DNA of 64,000 nt from Amphiura filiformis (GCF_039555335.1 NC_092631.1:12771701-12835700); one strand, 5' to 3'; numbered from the stretch's first letter, positions 10,366 through 22,921 are shown. Notes: generated by a model not told the origin, from the sequence alone. Numbers and translations: made by a program.

Positions 10366-10965
10366 CACCTTTCTGCGTGATTCAGCGTGAAGAACACTTC
10401 CGGGTTAAATTAAATCACTCGCGCAACTGATTTGAAGCAGAGTATAAATAGTGTGACCAGTGAGAGATAAAACAAAAGTCCGACAAGGCCCGTAGAGCTG
10501 GCAAAGTAATTGTTCGCGGGCAACTCAACCCAAACCTCCACGTGGTGTCGGATGGATAACGCTAACTTGGGCTCTGGGGAACAGGCTTGGATGCGGGAAG
10601 TCAAGCTAGCGTAGGATCATGCAAAGTAATTTGACCACGTTTTAGCCCTTCCTCGGCTGACTCAGCCTGTGGTGGCTCTGAAGAGACACTGTTTGGTTTT
10701 TTACCACGTCGACAAGGAAACAAATTTGGATTCATCGTACGAGCAAACAGCAAGAGATATACAACGAGCTAGGCATGAAGAAGATAGAAATAACTAAGGT
10801 GCAGTGAAGCAGATAATTATGTATTGTGACTGAATGGAATTATACAGGTGCAACTTGACAAAGGAGTGAGTACTGGCGCAAATAACCTCAGTAGTTGAAA
10901 GCGCCATACAAATCAACCAAAACAAAAAAAAAAAAAAAAAAAAAAAAAGATAAAACAAAATCATC

Positions 10966-11052
10966 ATGGATGCAGGTGCGAATATCAAACGCAATAGAGG
11001 AATGAACTGGCAAGAGAAGGAGACATTAGCTCTGCTGACCATTTCCGGTTAG
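10966..11052 (+). pseudogene. Possible Myb/SANT-like N-terminal fragment of a Harbinger-type element
   Basis: A short frame encodes MDAGANIKRNRGMNWQEKET then LALLTISG and a stop. The W...ET..LL spacing resembles the start of the Myb/SANT-like DNA-binding proteins encoded by PIF/Harbinger transposons. It lies between two direct copies of a transposon end (10127-10365 and 11108-11363) and is cut off by the second. Only 28 codons are present, so assignment is tentative. Confidence 0.35.
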
Positions 11053-11107
11053 TTATGACCGGTAATAGCTCGGATATAAACACGTCGGACATAGAGCTAT
11101 TGCCGAC

Positions 11108-11363
11108 TCGTCGTGTTCACACAGCCGGACTATTACCGGACTTAAATTACGTCGGTAAAAGTATTGGATATAAGTGGCAGTGTGAATGAGCGTCGGATAT
11201 TAAAAAAAATTACTATATCCGACGTAATGTGCTTTAAATCCGACAATTTAAGGCTGAAGATGACCAGAGTTAAGAGCTGTTAAGACCGATCGAAACGTTA
11301 CGTCCGGTAATAGTAATTACGTGTGGACACGCAGCACTATTGGGCTGTCGGATATAATTGTGA
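11108..11363. repeat. Transposon terminal repeat, copy B
   Basis: Direct repeat of 10127-10365 with a small insertion in its central palindrome. It starts tgttcacacagccggact. Related pieces recur at 11041-11100, 14285-14333 and 14560-14590. Confidence 0.75.
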
Positions 11364-11446
11364 GTAGGCCTATATCACTCGCGGAAAATTGTAAGCAGAG
11401 TAATTTATGGCTGCAGCTGCAAATATTAATATAAACTAGCGGGATG

Positions 11447-11816
11447 CAGGCCTTGCCGTTTAGATTTTAAAGGCGAGTGGTTAATCACTCGCTAGCATGA
11501 TTGTAGGCGAGTGGTCGAATTTTCACAAATATCACTTATTTAGGAAATAATCAAGTAGAGTTTCTGTCTTGACACGGTATTTATGTACATTTATGTTGAA
11601 ATGCGCGCGAAGCGCGCTAACATTTTTCACTTTCTACGCTTGGAGGAGTACAGCATCGATTAAATACTGAAATGGCTGATTCAGTGGCTGATTTTGGGAG
11701 ATTCGCAGCGAGTGATATTTAGTGTCTATGGCGAGTGGAAAATCGCTCACTAAAAATCGAGTTTGGGCGAGCGGCGACGAGCGAGAGCGATCGCTCGCCT
11801 CAAACGGCAAGGCCTG
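11447..11816. mobile_element. 370-bp MITE with caggccttgccgttt ends
   Basis: The termini caggccttgccgttt and aaacggcaaggcctg are inverted repeats. Both flanks carry gggatg, a probable target duplication (11441-11446 and 11817-11822). The interior is rich in cactcgc/gcgagtg. No coding capacity. Confidence 0.8.
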
Positions 11817-12399
11817 GGGATGCGATTATTTTTTTCGGACATCACCGTTAGATGAGTAAATGGGAGCGTTCACTATAACAGGAAGAATTACTGAACAGGT
11901 AGAATCATTGAAAATGAACATTAAAATCTGTTCTTTCTTACATTTCCCTTTTAGCTTATTTTTTTATTTGCTGCTTGTGATTTCCCGTTTCCATAGAGGG
12001 GTCAATTAGAATGACAAGGAAACATTGGCTATACTCAAAATTTGGAGAGACACGGAAAGTATTTCTGGGATAAAAAAAAGCTTTGGGAGGAGATAGCCAC
12101 GCTATTACATGACAAGGGGAAGGGGGGGTCCCGATACGGTCGGGGAGCAGATACCTGTAGTGATAAAGGCACTGAAAACTCTCCATCGCACCCTCCATGA
12201 TCGGGTGAAAAATTCAGGCGCAGGAGCAATTGACCATCCTTATTGGGATAACCTACACGAGTTTCGGGGGGGTAGCAAATGTTAACCCCAGAGGGTTAAG
12301 TGGGGGGCAGTATGGCCCTGGATGTAGATGGAGATGAAATTTATTAAGCCATAAGCATGATAACAGAAAGGCATGCAATTGCATTTTATAAGATGATTA

Positions 12400-12643
12400 G
12401 GGGGTCCCAAATATATACGGAAAGAAAAATAGGGGTGTCATAAAATATTTTTGATGACCAAAATGTAGGAGTCACAACACAGCATGACTACAGATAGTGT
12501 GTTTATTTTATTCAAAAAGACTGATGCCTGTTTTTTTTTTGGGGGGGTGTAAACGGTGGGGGGTCATAAAATATTTGCTGCCGAAATAGGGGAGGTCGCA
12601 ATTTTATTGAAGCCGACTTTTTGTAAATTTGGGACCCCCCCCC
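12400..12643. mobile_element. Small MITE with ggggtccc ends
   Basis: The ends gggggtcccaaat and atttgggacccccc are inverted repeats around about 215 bp containing G-runs. Non-coding. Confidence 0.55.
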
Positions 12644-12792
12644 CAAGAAAAAAAATAGCATGATGATGGGAGTCAGTGTAATTTTTTTTATTTTGTCATT
12701 TTTCAAAGATGTCCACCATAGTAGGGCCTACATGTATAAAATGCGATATAGAGCTAAGTCTACTGTAAAATGGGACTACTTTGTCAAACTAA

Positions 12793-12793
<1 letters not shown>

Positions 12794-12862
<69 letters not shown>
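12794..12862. repeat. (AAT)n microsatellite
   Basis: About 22 uninterrupted aat units. Confidence 0.95.
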
Positions 12863-14331
12863 GAACCTACATAAATACAAAATTGGTCTTAATTTTGGAT
12901 TTTGAATGCATTTTTCTTACATGACATACCTACCGCATTGTCTGTAATTTGTTCTAAAGAGGGGCGTTTATTGAAAGTGAATATTCAGTGAAAACATTTA
13001 AAATCGGGTTAAATTTTCTGATGATGCTCATGTAGAAAGAAGAGATTTATGACCGGTAATAGCAAGGGGGTGACACTAAATTCACGGTTGTTCTATTAGC
13101 AACGCAAAATCTATGAAAAATTCAGCTGGTTTACTAGCTAGAAAGTGAGGCCAGTTATCGATCCGTTATAGCTCGTTATGAATAATTCATGTTCGACCCC
13201 TTGGATCATGTTAATTGAGTTTGGCAAATAACAACGTTGTTAGTTTTGCGAACTTTGCCTTGTCAATGAGAGTATAGCGCGCCCCCAATACATCTGGGCA
13301 CAAAACAGGCGAAAACGATCCAGTTTAATGAAATGGCGGACGGGTATTCCCATCAGGCACCAGTGATATGTTTTTTCAAAGAACTTCTACTAATTTGATA
13401 TGAAATGACATTTTGCAATAGCAAAGTCAAAATTAGGACTTGCTGTCAATAATATGAAGGAAATATGTGACAGAGGCAAGGTGGGAAATACAATTAGTAT
13501 TTTTAGTTATAATAACCTTTGATACCCGACCTGACCTTCCATCATGGCGCCTTATTCGTCTTTACGTTCTATTATGCTCTCAAGTAAAATAAAATACCAC
13601 TCTGCTCTGAGCAGACAATGTTACTTGGCTCCCAGCATGAATTATTGATTTTATACGGAAGTAAAGAAATGCACAGTGTATGTGCATGAGGTGCAAGCAT
13701 ACTCCAAATATTTACGGTAAATCTGAATAGTGGTCACATGTTAACATATCATGTGCTCGGGAAATCACGTGGCAACATTTTAAGATTTCAGGCTTGTTTA
13801 CTAGTTAATTGCCATTTGTACTCTTTATTATTTATCTTTGTTAATTAACATATATTTTAAATGCTGATAAATCGTGGTTGGCTACCCATGATATCTGTTA
13901 AATTCAATGTTTTATGAATATAATTCTACCACGCAGAGGGGGTCACGCCTCATTTCACATCACCTGACTTAGCTACATTTCGAAGCTCTGCTCTTCAAAT
14001 TCATGTAAAGTTCAAAGTTTATACATTTAATATATTTAATATGATACTAATTTTTTTTATAACGAACTGGTACACGAAATATACTAGCTTATTACCTATA
14101 CAGAAAGGTGATTATCAGCCTTCACTCAGCAAATTGACATGCCCGGCATATGCAGCCATTCTCCGTCTGGATAACATGACTGTCGCCCTCAATACGTCTG
14201 GGCGCAAATTTAAATAACAATACGCTATTTACATATCAATGCGGCCTCATGCTAATTAAAGCTGCCCCATCCAGGAGTTCATCTATGGTAATAGGCTTTA
14301 ACGGACATAACACGTCGGGCATACGCTGGCG
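12863..14331. other. Non-coding, repeat-like interval
   Basis: AT-rich. Two related short segments (near 13280, aatacatctgggcacaaa; near 14190, aatacgtctgggcgcaaa) suggest degraded transposon. No supported gene. Confidence 0.5.
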
Positions 14332-14333
14332 AA

Positions 14334-14559
14334 GTTACGTCATTTATCGGATTAATTACCATAGCAATAGGTGAAAACAATTTTGAACATTTCGCGCTGT
14401 ACTACAAGCAGGTTGCACTCATCACCTGTATGTCTGCAATCATAGATTGAATACAATACCGGTCTTTTTCAAAGATACTAATCTTACAGGTGCAACTAAT
14501 CAGCATGATTCACCTATTGCTATGGTAGTTAATCCGATTATTACGTAACTTCGCCAGCG
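14334..14559. mobile_element. 226-bp MITE with TA target duplication
   Basis: Inverted ends of about 50 bp start cgctggcgaagttacgt and finish acgtaacttcgccagcg, flanked by TA on both sides. It interrupts a copy of the sequence seen intact at about 11085 (cggacatagagctattgc), so the empty site can be read within this window. TA targets point to the Tc1/mariner group. Confidence 0.8.
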
Positions 14560-15562
14560 TATAGCGCTATTGCCGACAAATGTGGACGCACTAAAGCGAG
14601 CTTCAGACTCCGTATTGTACGTACAATATTGTATGTACAATATTTTTCGTGACGTCAAAAAGTATTGCACGTCCAATAAATATACGTGCCACGACGAGTT
14701 GAATCAGATTAAATAACGCGCTATAACCCTGACGGTTCATTGTTTGCTAAATCCAAGCGAGGTCACCCGAAAATCTATGCAAGAGAAATTTCTACTGCTG
14801 CTGATGAAAAATCCTAGAGTGCGTTTGGAGGTTTTCTGCACTTTACCAGTAGGCCTAATAAATTTATTAAAAAATAAAAATAAAATAAACATTTACAGGG
14901 ACTTTCCAGACATAATTATGAGTAAACATCAAATTTAATGTTTACAAAACAATCAAATATATATACATTTGTTTGCATTTTGTACATTAATATTAATATT
15001 AATAATGTACAAACATTAAAAAAGGGGGCCTAAGAGTATGTCTATTTTTAATCATATACTACTCGTAATTCCGCCATGCCCAAACATATTTTATATATGA
15101 AATCGCGTAAAAACAGACCACTTGCAGATCTATGGAACCCCAAATTCCAATCAAAAATAAAAACAACTTTGTTATCAAATACACTAGGCCTATACATTGT
15201 ATTACAGGAATTTAATAGATGGTGCATTTTAATTAATTAATAGATTAACACGGGTAATGGACGAAAAATATTTGGCAATACCGGATTTACCACAGAGCCA
15301 GTGGATAAAGAAATTAATTAAAATTAAAACAAATTGAATGAGAAAATGAAAGCAAGGACATTTGGTGAAGTATTGTTTTAGAATGCGAAGGAGTCCTAAA
15401 TGTTATCCTGACCCAGGACACTGATTAATGTAAATTCGACACATAGTTATTTTGTCTACTTTTGCCAGCATTCAACCTGTTCAATGTGATTTATGCCTAT
15501 TTTTAATAAAATTCCGAAATCTGACGTACGGTATCAACGTTGTATCGTGCACAAATTATGAT

Positions 15563-16817
15563 AGTAGTACAAGTAGTCTGTTTGGGGCAATCGTTTCCTG
15601 TTCAGTCTTATGATGGCATATATCTAAGAACGCTTAAAATCTAAAGGCGTTTGAAATCCAGAGGGTTATAATTTGACGTTAATTGACTTCCTTAGTTTAT
15701 ATATCTCATCCACTTCTACACTATCTATATCACTCACTGAATTAGCAATTCCGCCATGACAGTCACTCCACCTTTTATTAATTGTTCCTTCAAGACACAT
15801 ACCTAGAGAGTTATCCCCCAAGACAACCAGTAACTTTCCCCCCCCCCCCCTGATTACTAATTTCCCTCTTGGTCATAATTGGTCAGTGAAATATATTCAG
15901 TTGGAGCAATACCTGGTACAGTCCTATTTATCCATAATTATATCCTTAATTAATTGTTCCTCCAAGATACCTAGAGTTCTTCCGAAACAACCAGTACCCC
16001 CCTTCCAATTAATAACTTCCCTCTGGGTTACAATGGTCAGTGCAAAATAGCGGATACAGGTAGATTTGTCCATAGTTGTAACTGGCACTGTGTCTTCTAT
16101 CTGTTATATTTAATATTGTTTCCCTATTTGATTTGAAAGAATGCACGCGTAGCGGTTAACGGAGGGCGTCCGGTTGGGGTGGGGTGGGGCATGTACTTGT
16201 TGATAATGAGCGATTAAAGGAAGGCGTCCGGTAGGGGTGCAATTTGTAGTGATGAGCGGTTAATGGAGGGCGTCCAGTTGGGAGTGTAGTTGGTGAACAC
16301 TGCAGGATGTTAATTATTTGAACCGATATTTAGAGAATATGAATCAAAAGAGGGTCTAATATTAATGATGAAGAAAAACCCTTCCTCGGTTAGATTTTTA
16401 GTCCAATCCAAAACATTTTTTACATCGTATTTGAAGATATATAGAAGTCGATGTCATTTACAGGCATATGATCATGTATAATACTACCATAGAAAGAACA
16501 CTGACTGAACTGGGCCCAGGGAAACTGATTAATTGGGTGAATTAGTTGTATTGGGATAATCGCTCTAATTAATTGGAAGAACTATATATTACTGAGGTGG
16601 ACCGACTGTCTCGGTGATCTACTTGGAAGTGTGAGTGGACGAGACTTAGGGTGAGCACATAAGTTCTAATGTAATTGCCTAAATTCTAAATATGTTATGA
16701 AATAGACCCAAACAACACATAATAAAGTACGATATAAGAAGATATATATATTTTTCATTTTTTTATTTTCATTTTATTATAGATATTCAAAGGCTCTTTG
16801 TAAGCATTACTCGATAG
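15563..16817. repeat. Long inverted repeat, left arm (1.25 kb)
   Basis: This arm is the near-exact reverse complement of 17800-19044. It starts agtagtacaagtagtctg and ends attactcgatag. Differences are scattered substitutions and homopolymer length changes such as the C-run near 15840. No coding frame of note is present. With its partner it could fold into a very long hairpin. Confidence 0.95.
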
Positions 16818-16917
16818 AAATGCGTCGTTGCGGCGTCGATTGCGTCGTCTATTGCGTCGTTGCGGCGTCAAATGCGTCGTTGCGGCGTCTATTGCGTCGT
16901 TGCGGCGTCAAATGCGT
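16818..16917 (+). repeat. 20-bp GC-rich tandem array before zinc-finger gene
   Basis: About five copies of a unit reading gcgtcgttgcggcgtc plus aaat or tatt, one of them shortened. It begins exactly where the left arm ends and stops about 20 bp before the first ATG of the zinc-finger frame. It is strikingly CpG-rich in an AT-rich setting. It may be the promoter or 5' leader. A role as a binding array for the encoded protein is speculation. Confidence 0.85.
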
Positions 16918-16935
16918 TTTATCATCGCTTGAATC

Positions 16936-17646
16936 ATGAGTTTATTTAAGCTAACATCAGTCCATCTTCTCGCCATTTGTACACAAATCTTTGAAAAGGT
17001 CAACATGAATGTTCCTGCTCCTAAACCTCACCGGTGTTCCCTGTGTGAGAGAGGGTTCACTCGCAGATTCGATCTAAGGCGCCATGAGAAAATTGTACAT
17101 CAAGAAGAAGAGTCTGACCAGGAGGAAGGTGATTCAGAAGTAGATGATATGAACTGGGATGATTCACAAGTAAATGACAACCCTGAATCCGAAGCTTCTG
17201 AAGTATATGAATCTGAATCTGAGGAGTCGTCATCGGGTGAACAGATAAGCGATGAACTGGAAGACAATGCTACGTATCGAGAATGGTACGCACAAGCCAT
17301 GGAAACCACTGAAGAGATGAGAGCTGAAAAATATGAAAAGTACATTGCAGAGGGATTGGATCCAGAACAGGCTAAGGAGAAAGCATACACGAAGACCCTG
17401 TGGGCTGTTAAACGTGCCTTTTTCAACCACTTTACAACATTTTTATGGAGTTTTGCGCATTTGAAAGATGATGACCTGTATCAAGAAATCACGGATGAAC
17501 TCGAAGACAAAATGGACTACGGTGCGGATATTCACACAGCAATCAAAAGAGTGGTGGCTAAGTATCAAGCCAAATTCGATGGTCTTTTCCTGTACGATGA
17601 AGATGCGGATGAAGAAATGGAAGCTGATGATGAAGACAGCATGTGA
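16936..17646 (+). CDS. Single C2H2 zinc-finger, acidic protein (236 aa) inside inverted repeats
   Basis: An uninterrupted frame contains one classic C2H2 finger, HRCSLCERGF ... RRHEKIVH, with C34, C37, H50 and H55 (spacing 2-12-4). A very acidic Ser/Glu/Asp stretch follows at about residues 56-110. Next is a helical region containing EEMRAEKYEKYIAEGLDPEQ and AVKRAFFNHFTTFLW, then an acidic tail ending in DDEDSM. The ATG at 17005 (M24) has a better start context and keeps the whole finger, so 213 aa is an alternative. An AATAAA lies at 17742. It is the only gene between the two 1.25-kb inverted arms. A DNA-binding or regulatory role is inferred from the finger. I do not recognise the C-terminal domain. 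Confidence 0.75.
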   Translation: MSLFKLTSVHLLAICTQIFEKVNMNVPAPKPHRCSLCERGFTRRFDLRRHEKIVHQEEESDQEEGDSEVDDMNWDDSQVNDNPESEASEVYESESEESSSGEQISDELEDNATYREWYAQAMETTEEMRAEKYEKYIAEGLDPEQAKEKAYTKTLWAVKRAFFNHFTTFLWSFAHLKDDDLYQEITDELEDKMDYGADIHTAIKRVVAKYQAKFDGLFLYDEDADEEMEADDEDSM

Positions 17647-17799
17647 AAAAGGAACCAAAATTGTTTTACTGCCACCATCACCATCACTAAACTATACTTT
17701 ATACTATACATTAATACGATAAAATATTTAACAAACAGCATAATAAAATCTAATATTTGTTACAAAGTACATTTGATGAATATTAATACCAACATTAAA

Positions 17800-19044
17800 C
17801 TATCGAGTAATGCTTACAAAGAGCCTTTGAATATCTATAATAAAATGAAAATAAAAAATGAAAAATATATATATCTTCTTATATCGTACTTTATTATGTG
17901 TTGTTTGGGTCTATTTCATAACATATTTAGAATTTAGGCAATTACATCAGAACTTATGTGCTCACCCTAAGTCTCGTCCACTCACACTTCCAAGTAGATC
18001 ACCGAGACAGTCGGTCCACCTCAGTAATATATAGTTCTTCCAATTAATTAGAGCGATTATCCCAATACAACTAATTCACCCAATTAATCAGTTTCCCCTG
18101 GGCCCAGTTCAGTCAGTGTTCTTTCTATGGTAGTATTATACATGATCATATGCCTGTAAATGACATCGACTTCTATATATCTTCAAATACGATGTAAAAA
18201 ATGTTTTGGATTGGACTAAAAATCTAACCGAGGAAGGGTTTTTCTTCATCATTAATATTAGACCCTCTTTTGATTCATATTCTCTAAATATCGGTTCAAA
18301 TAATTAACATCCTGCAGTGTTCACCAACTACACTCCCAACTGGACGCCCTCCATTAACCGCTCATCACTACAAATTGCACCCCTACCGGACGCCTTCCTT
18401 TAATCGCTCATTATCAACAAGTACATGCCCCACCCCACCCCAACCGGACGCCCTCCGTTAATTGCTACGCGTGCATTCTTTCAAATCAAATAGGGAAACA
18501 ATATTAAATATAACAGATAGAAGACACAGTGCCAGTTACAACTATGGACAAATCTACCTGTATCCGCTATTTTGCACTGACCATTGTAACCCAGAGGGAA
18601 GTTATTAATTGGAAGGGGGTACTGGTTGTTTCGGAAGAACTCTAGGTATCTTGGAGGAACAATTAATTAAGGATATAATTATGGATAAATAGGACTGTAC
18701 CAGGTATTGCTCCAACTGAATATATTTCACTGACCAATTATGACCAAGAGGGAAATTAGTAATCAGGGGGGAAGTTACTGGTTGTCTTGGGGATAACTCT
18801 CTAGGTATGTGTCTTGAAGGAACAATTAATAAAAGGTGGAGTGACTGTCATGGCGGAATTGCTAATTCAGTGTGTGATATAGATAGTGTAGTAGTGGATG
18901 AGATATATAAACTAAGGAAGTCAATTAACGTCAAATTATAACCCTCTGGATTTCAAACGCCTTTAGATTTTAAGCGTTCTTAGATATATGCCATCATAAG
19001 ACTGAACAGGAAACGATTGCCCCAAACAGACTACTTGTACTACT
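17800..19044. repeat. Long inverted repeat, right arm (1.25 kb)
   Basis: Mirror partner of 15563-16817. It begins ctatcgagtaatgcttac and ends cttgtactact. The unique centre between the arms is about 980 bp and contains the GC-rich array, the zinc-finger frame and its 3' untranslated region. Confidence 0.95.
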
Positions 19045-20441
19045 TACGATTCGAGACTATTTCATTTGACACGGTTGTATGGATTTCAAAAGATCGGTCC
19101 TATAATAGATATCGAATAGAGAATTACAGCAAGAAGCTTTGAGGATACCGCAATCCTCTTGACAATCAACCAATCAGAGAGACATATTTCAGAAATATGT
19201 TCGTATAGTTGAAACTCTTTCAACTCTGAAATATATATTTCAAGTAATCTCGTTTCACATTTAGCAGCACTTTGGCTTGCAATAAAGCCACGAAGGGAAC
19301 GGTAATGCTAATATACGATTTCAGTCAAATATTGGTGCAAATATACGATTTCGGTCAACTATTTGGCTATTCTTTGCCAAAAATTATGAAATGTTTATTA
19401 GTAACAACTCTTAAGAGGGTTTTCGAGTAATTTTAACGAAATAATGAGGTAAAATAAAAGAAAACCCACTTACAATATCACAATATTAATTCAAAATCGT
19501 TGTCCTACAAGCTCGATTCACATTAGGTATAAGTTGGGACATACAAACAATAAGGTTAAAAAAAAGCCATTTAAAAATGATTTTAAAAGATCGTCTTTTT
19601 TATAGCTTACACTGAATAGACCAAATATCTGCCTCTGACGAAAAAAAATTAATGTTTTCCATGCTGATTTGTTTTTGTAACGAGTATGTCATTTCAAAAA
19701 GAAAGAAAAAAAGGCGGATATTACTTTTTAAAATCTCATAGCTCAATGCATTACTATTAATAGGCCTATAATTAATTAATGAAAAAGTATAGAAGGCGTT
19801 GCATCTGGGTCTGATGAGGGGGGAGGGGCACAAGCCGTTTTTGACAGTTTTCCTATGGATTTTCTAAAATTTCTAAAATTTCAGATCAATGGGGGGGTCC
19901 CGTTCCCCTATAAAGCTACGGTTACTGCATTAACACGTTTATGGGTGTATTGTGATGATCATAAGTAGGCCTATAACATACACCATCATAACATGCCTCA
20001 CCGATATCAACATGTAAAAAGGTGTTGCAAATTCATAACACAACGTGTTATAATGTAACAAATGCTATGCCAAAACTTTAAAAAATAATAAAAATATCAA
20101 TATCAATAAAATTAATCAATCAGTAATCAATCAATCAATAAATAAATAAATAAACAAATAGGCCTAAATAAATAAATCTATAAATAAATAAATAAATAAA
20201 TAAGAACTGAATGTGCCATTTATATTATTATTACAATTTTAATATCAGTATTAATATTATTAACTTTAAAGGTGCCCATTGATTATATAATAATTCAAAT
20301 ACAGTAGAATACAAGAAGACATAAAAAGATGTTCATCATTCCGTGCACGAACACTCACTAAATTTACCACTCTTAGAAATTTGGCAACTCCGTATCAATT
20401 AAGCAACCAATGATTATGGCAAAATATATATTTTCCCGGTA
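19045..20441. other. Non-coding right flank within the Harbinger-like element
   Basis: AT-rich, with imperfect aaat repeats at about 20130-20205 and no supported reading frame. Its left counterpart (14690-15562) is not homologous to it, so the outer ends and inner arms are separate repeat layers. Confidence 0.55.
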
Positions 20442-20811
20442 CATACTTTTTATTGTACGTGCAATACTTTCTGACGTCACGAAAAATATTGTCCATACAA
20501 TATTGTACGTACAATACGGAGTCTGAAGCGCGCTTAAGGGATTAGCGGAAATATTTAATTCGATCGGACATAAGCCTAGATAAAATATTACCGGTAATAA
20601 GTGCATGTGTGAACACAGCTTTTGATGTATTACTGAGCACAATCATCTGAAATTACTGGAGCGTGAACCACCCAGGCTGGTGGCTCAGCATAGTATTTTA
20701 TTAACAGAAGGTTTTCTCCAAATTCGTTTCCTAATGATCTACATCATGACCAAAATGAGCTAAGTGAATTCTGTTTATTTGTATGATTATTGTATAATAC
20801 AGGGTTCAAAA

Positions 20812-22014
20812 GAAATAACTCCCCCCCCCCCTAAAATTACAAAACATTTCTTTGCATAACTTGACATACATTTTGTTGATTTGAAAAATTCAAAAAGCTG
20901 TGAATAGAGGAATCGTTTTGCAACCCTCCCAAAGTTGTTTCATTTGCAAAAACAATATTTTTGGTCAAAAATAATCACATTTTCCAAAAATGATGCTTTC
21001 AGAAAAAGTTGCACTTTACGACATTATGTGCAAAACGTTCTCGTTATTAATGTTAAGGTTGATTTAATTCTTGGTTTTTTCCTTCACCTTTCTGTCTCTG
21101 ATCCTTCAGGCACCCATGCAACCATAATTCAGTGCAAAACAAAGATTTGTTGAACTTAATTTTGACGTAAAATTAGATTTTCTTTGAAGTTTTTTAAACA
21201 GCAGTTGTTTCAAAAATGGTAAAATCACTAGGAAAGAGAAATGAGCTCTCCACGCATACATTTGACCAAACGGGTGAACATTTACCTGTCTTGGGTCAGT
21301 TGAAGCATCTTGCATTTTGATTTAAAATGATGACTTTCTTGGATAAATGTGTAACACTCATGATGTGGCCACAAGAGATTGGCTGCATGCAGTTAATTGG
21401 CTGGATGCTGAATTACAACCTCCAATCTCTGTTGGCTATTTCTCCTTTTCATGTAAGCCTTTATTCAAGAGAGCCGTTGCTATAGATCTTTGCAACTGTT
21501 TCAGTCTACTTTGCAAATAATTTTTCATCTCTTCTAGCCAACGAAAGAACTCAGCATCACGCTACAAATCTTATTTCTACTCCTAAAGTGATTTTAACAA
21601 TTTTGAAACACCGACTGAAAATCCCATTCATGTCAAAATTCATGTCAATGAATCATTGTTTTATACTGAAAGATGATTGCATGGGTGACTGAGTAATTGG
21701 ATACATAAAATTTAGGAAAATAAACTAACAATTAAATCATTCAAAACATTGATCACGTTGATATCGAGAACGTTTTTGTACATTTCATGTATAGGATGTT
21801 GAAATGTGCAACTTTTTCTGAAAGCATCATTTTTGGAAAATGTGATAATTTTTGACCAACAAAAATGATTTTCAAAAAAGAAGAAAATTGGGAGGGTAGC
21901 AAAACGATTCCTCTATTCACAGGTTTTTAAATTTTTCAAATCAAGCAAATGTATGTCAAGTTATGCAAAGAAATGTTTTGTAATTTTAGGGGGGGGGTTA
22001 TTTCTTTTGAACCC
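20812..22014. mobile_element. 1.2-kb non-autonomous DNA transposon with ~200-bp inverted ends
   Basis: The left end gggttcaaaagaaataac plus a C-run is mirrored by a G-run plus gttatttcttttgaaccc. The matching continues for about 210 bp each side, including aaaatgatgctttcagaaaa. No transposase frame lies between. The target duplication is unclear. Confidence 0.85.
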
Positions 22015-22849
22015 TTTATTTGTGATCATAATTAAATGGAATATTTTCATGGTTTTTATTTTCTGACAGAGAACTGGTGATTACCAACAAATACAAACGA
22101 TGGAAGCATGGTGGAACCTGCAAATGACTGATCTATATGGAAATTGGAAGCCAATAAATAAAAAAAAAAACTAATTTAGTATTAAATTAAGATATTAATA
22201 TGATATTTAAAGATAATAAATTTCTGTCAGTGTAAATTATTTTAAATTATTTTAAAGCATGTAAATGATTGTCTAATTTTGTGACCATTTTTTGCTTTTC
22301 TGATCATACACATAATTATACAAAAAATACAGGTTATATCCACATTAACCCTGAAGAAGATGTTTGAAATATTTTGTTAATGTGCTATTCCATTTGAAAT
22401 TCATATTGTGGAAGATATTTCAAAAATCTAACACAGGGGTAGTATATAGTTTAAATGGATTAGCCAATACCGTATAACAGGCGTCCCATAAAAAGTTACA
22501 TGTAGAAAATGAACCGCGTTTTGTGCTGGTTCAACAAAACAATGTCACTTTTACAGATATTACTTATTCATTCTTCTTGTAACTGTAGGTTTCCACCCCG
22601 TGTTTGAAAAGCAACTATGACGACAGGGGGGTGACAAGAATGGCTAACCATCAAAATATTGCACAACGAAAGCTGAACACAAGCACACATTTGTTTTCAT
22701 ATTTTGTGTTTATTAAGAATAATTTTTTCTCCCTATTTTGTTCATGGTTGAACTTGTTGCACAAAAGAAACGTATTAAAAACTTGAAAATTATATACGAA
22801 AATAAATCAGTTTCAGAGCTTCTTGACTCTTGGTGGTAACAAATAAAAG

Positions 22850-22921
22850 AAGATGGTCATGAAGGCGTTTCGTCACGCTGTATCTAAGATGGTCATGAAG
22901 GCGTTTCGTCACGCTGTATCT
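22850..22921. repeat. 36-bp tandem duplication
   Basis: Two exact copies of a unit starting aagatggtcatgaaggcg. Any frame across it is incidental. Confidence 0.9.

Larger units (their letters stand above)
14595..20534. mobile_element. 5.94-kb Harbinger-like non-autonomous transposon carrying a zinc-finger module
   Basis: The outer inverted ends are about 95 bp. The left begins agcgagcttcagactccg and the right is agcgcgcttcagactccg in reverse, each followed by gtattgtacgtacaatatt. The 3-bp TAA at 14592-14594 and 20535-20537 fits the TWA target duplications of PIF/Harbinger transposons. No transposase is visible inside. Instead, the middle holds two 1.25-kb inverted arms around one C2H2 zinc-finger gene. 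Either the zinc-finger module is cargo, or it is a separate element nested inside. The superfamily call rests only on the duplication length and ends. Confidence 0.65.

Noticed and set aside
17100..17426. Minus-strand Ser-rich frame
   Set aside because: Shadow of the Asp/Glu-rich zinc-finger gene on the plus strand.
15563..19044. Polinton/Maverick or viral integration
   Set aside because: Long inverted repeats are present, but there is no polymerase, integrase, protease or capsid frame.
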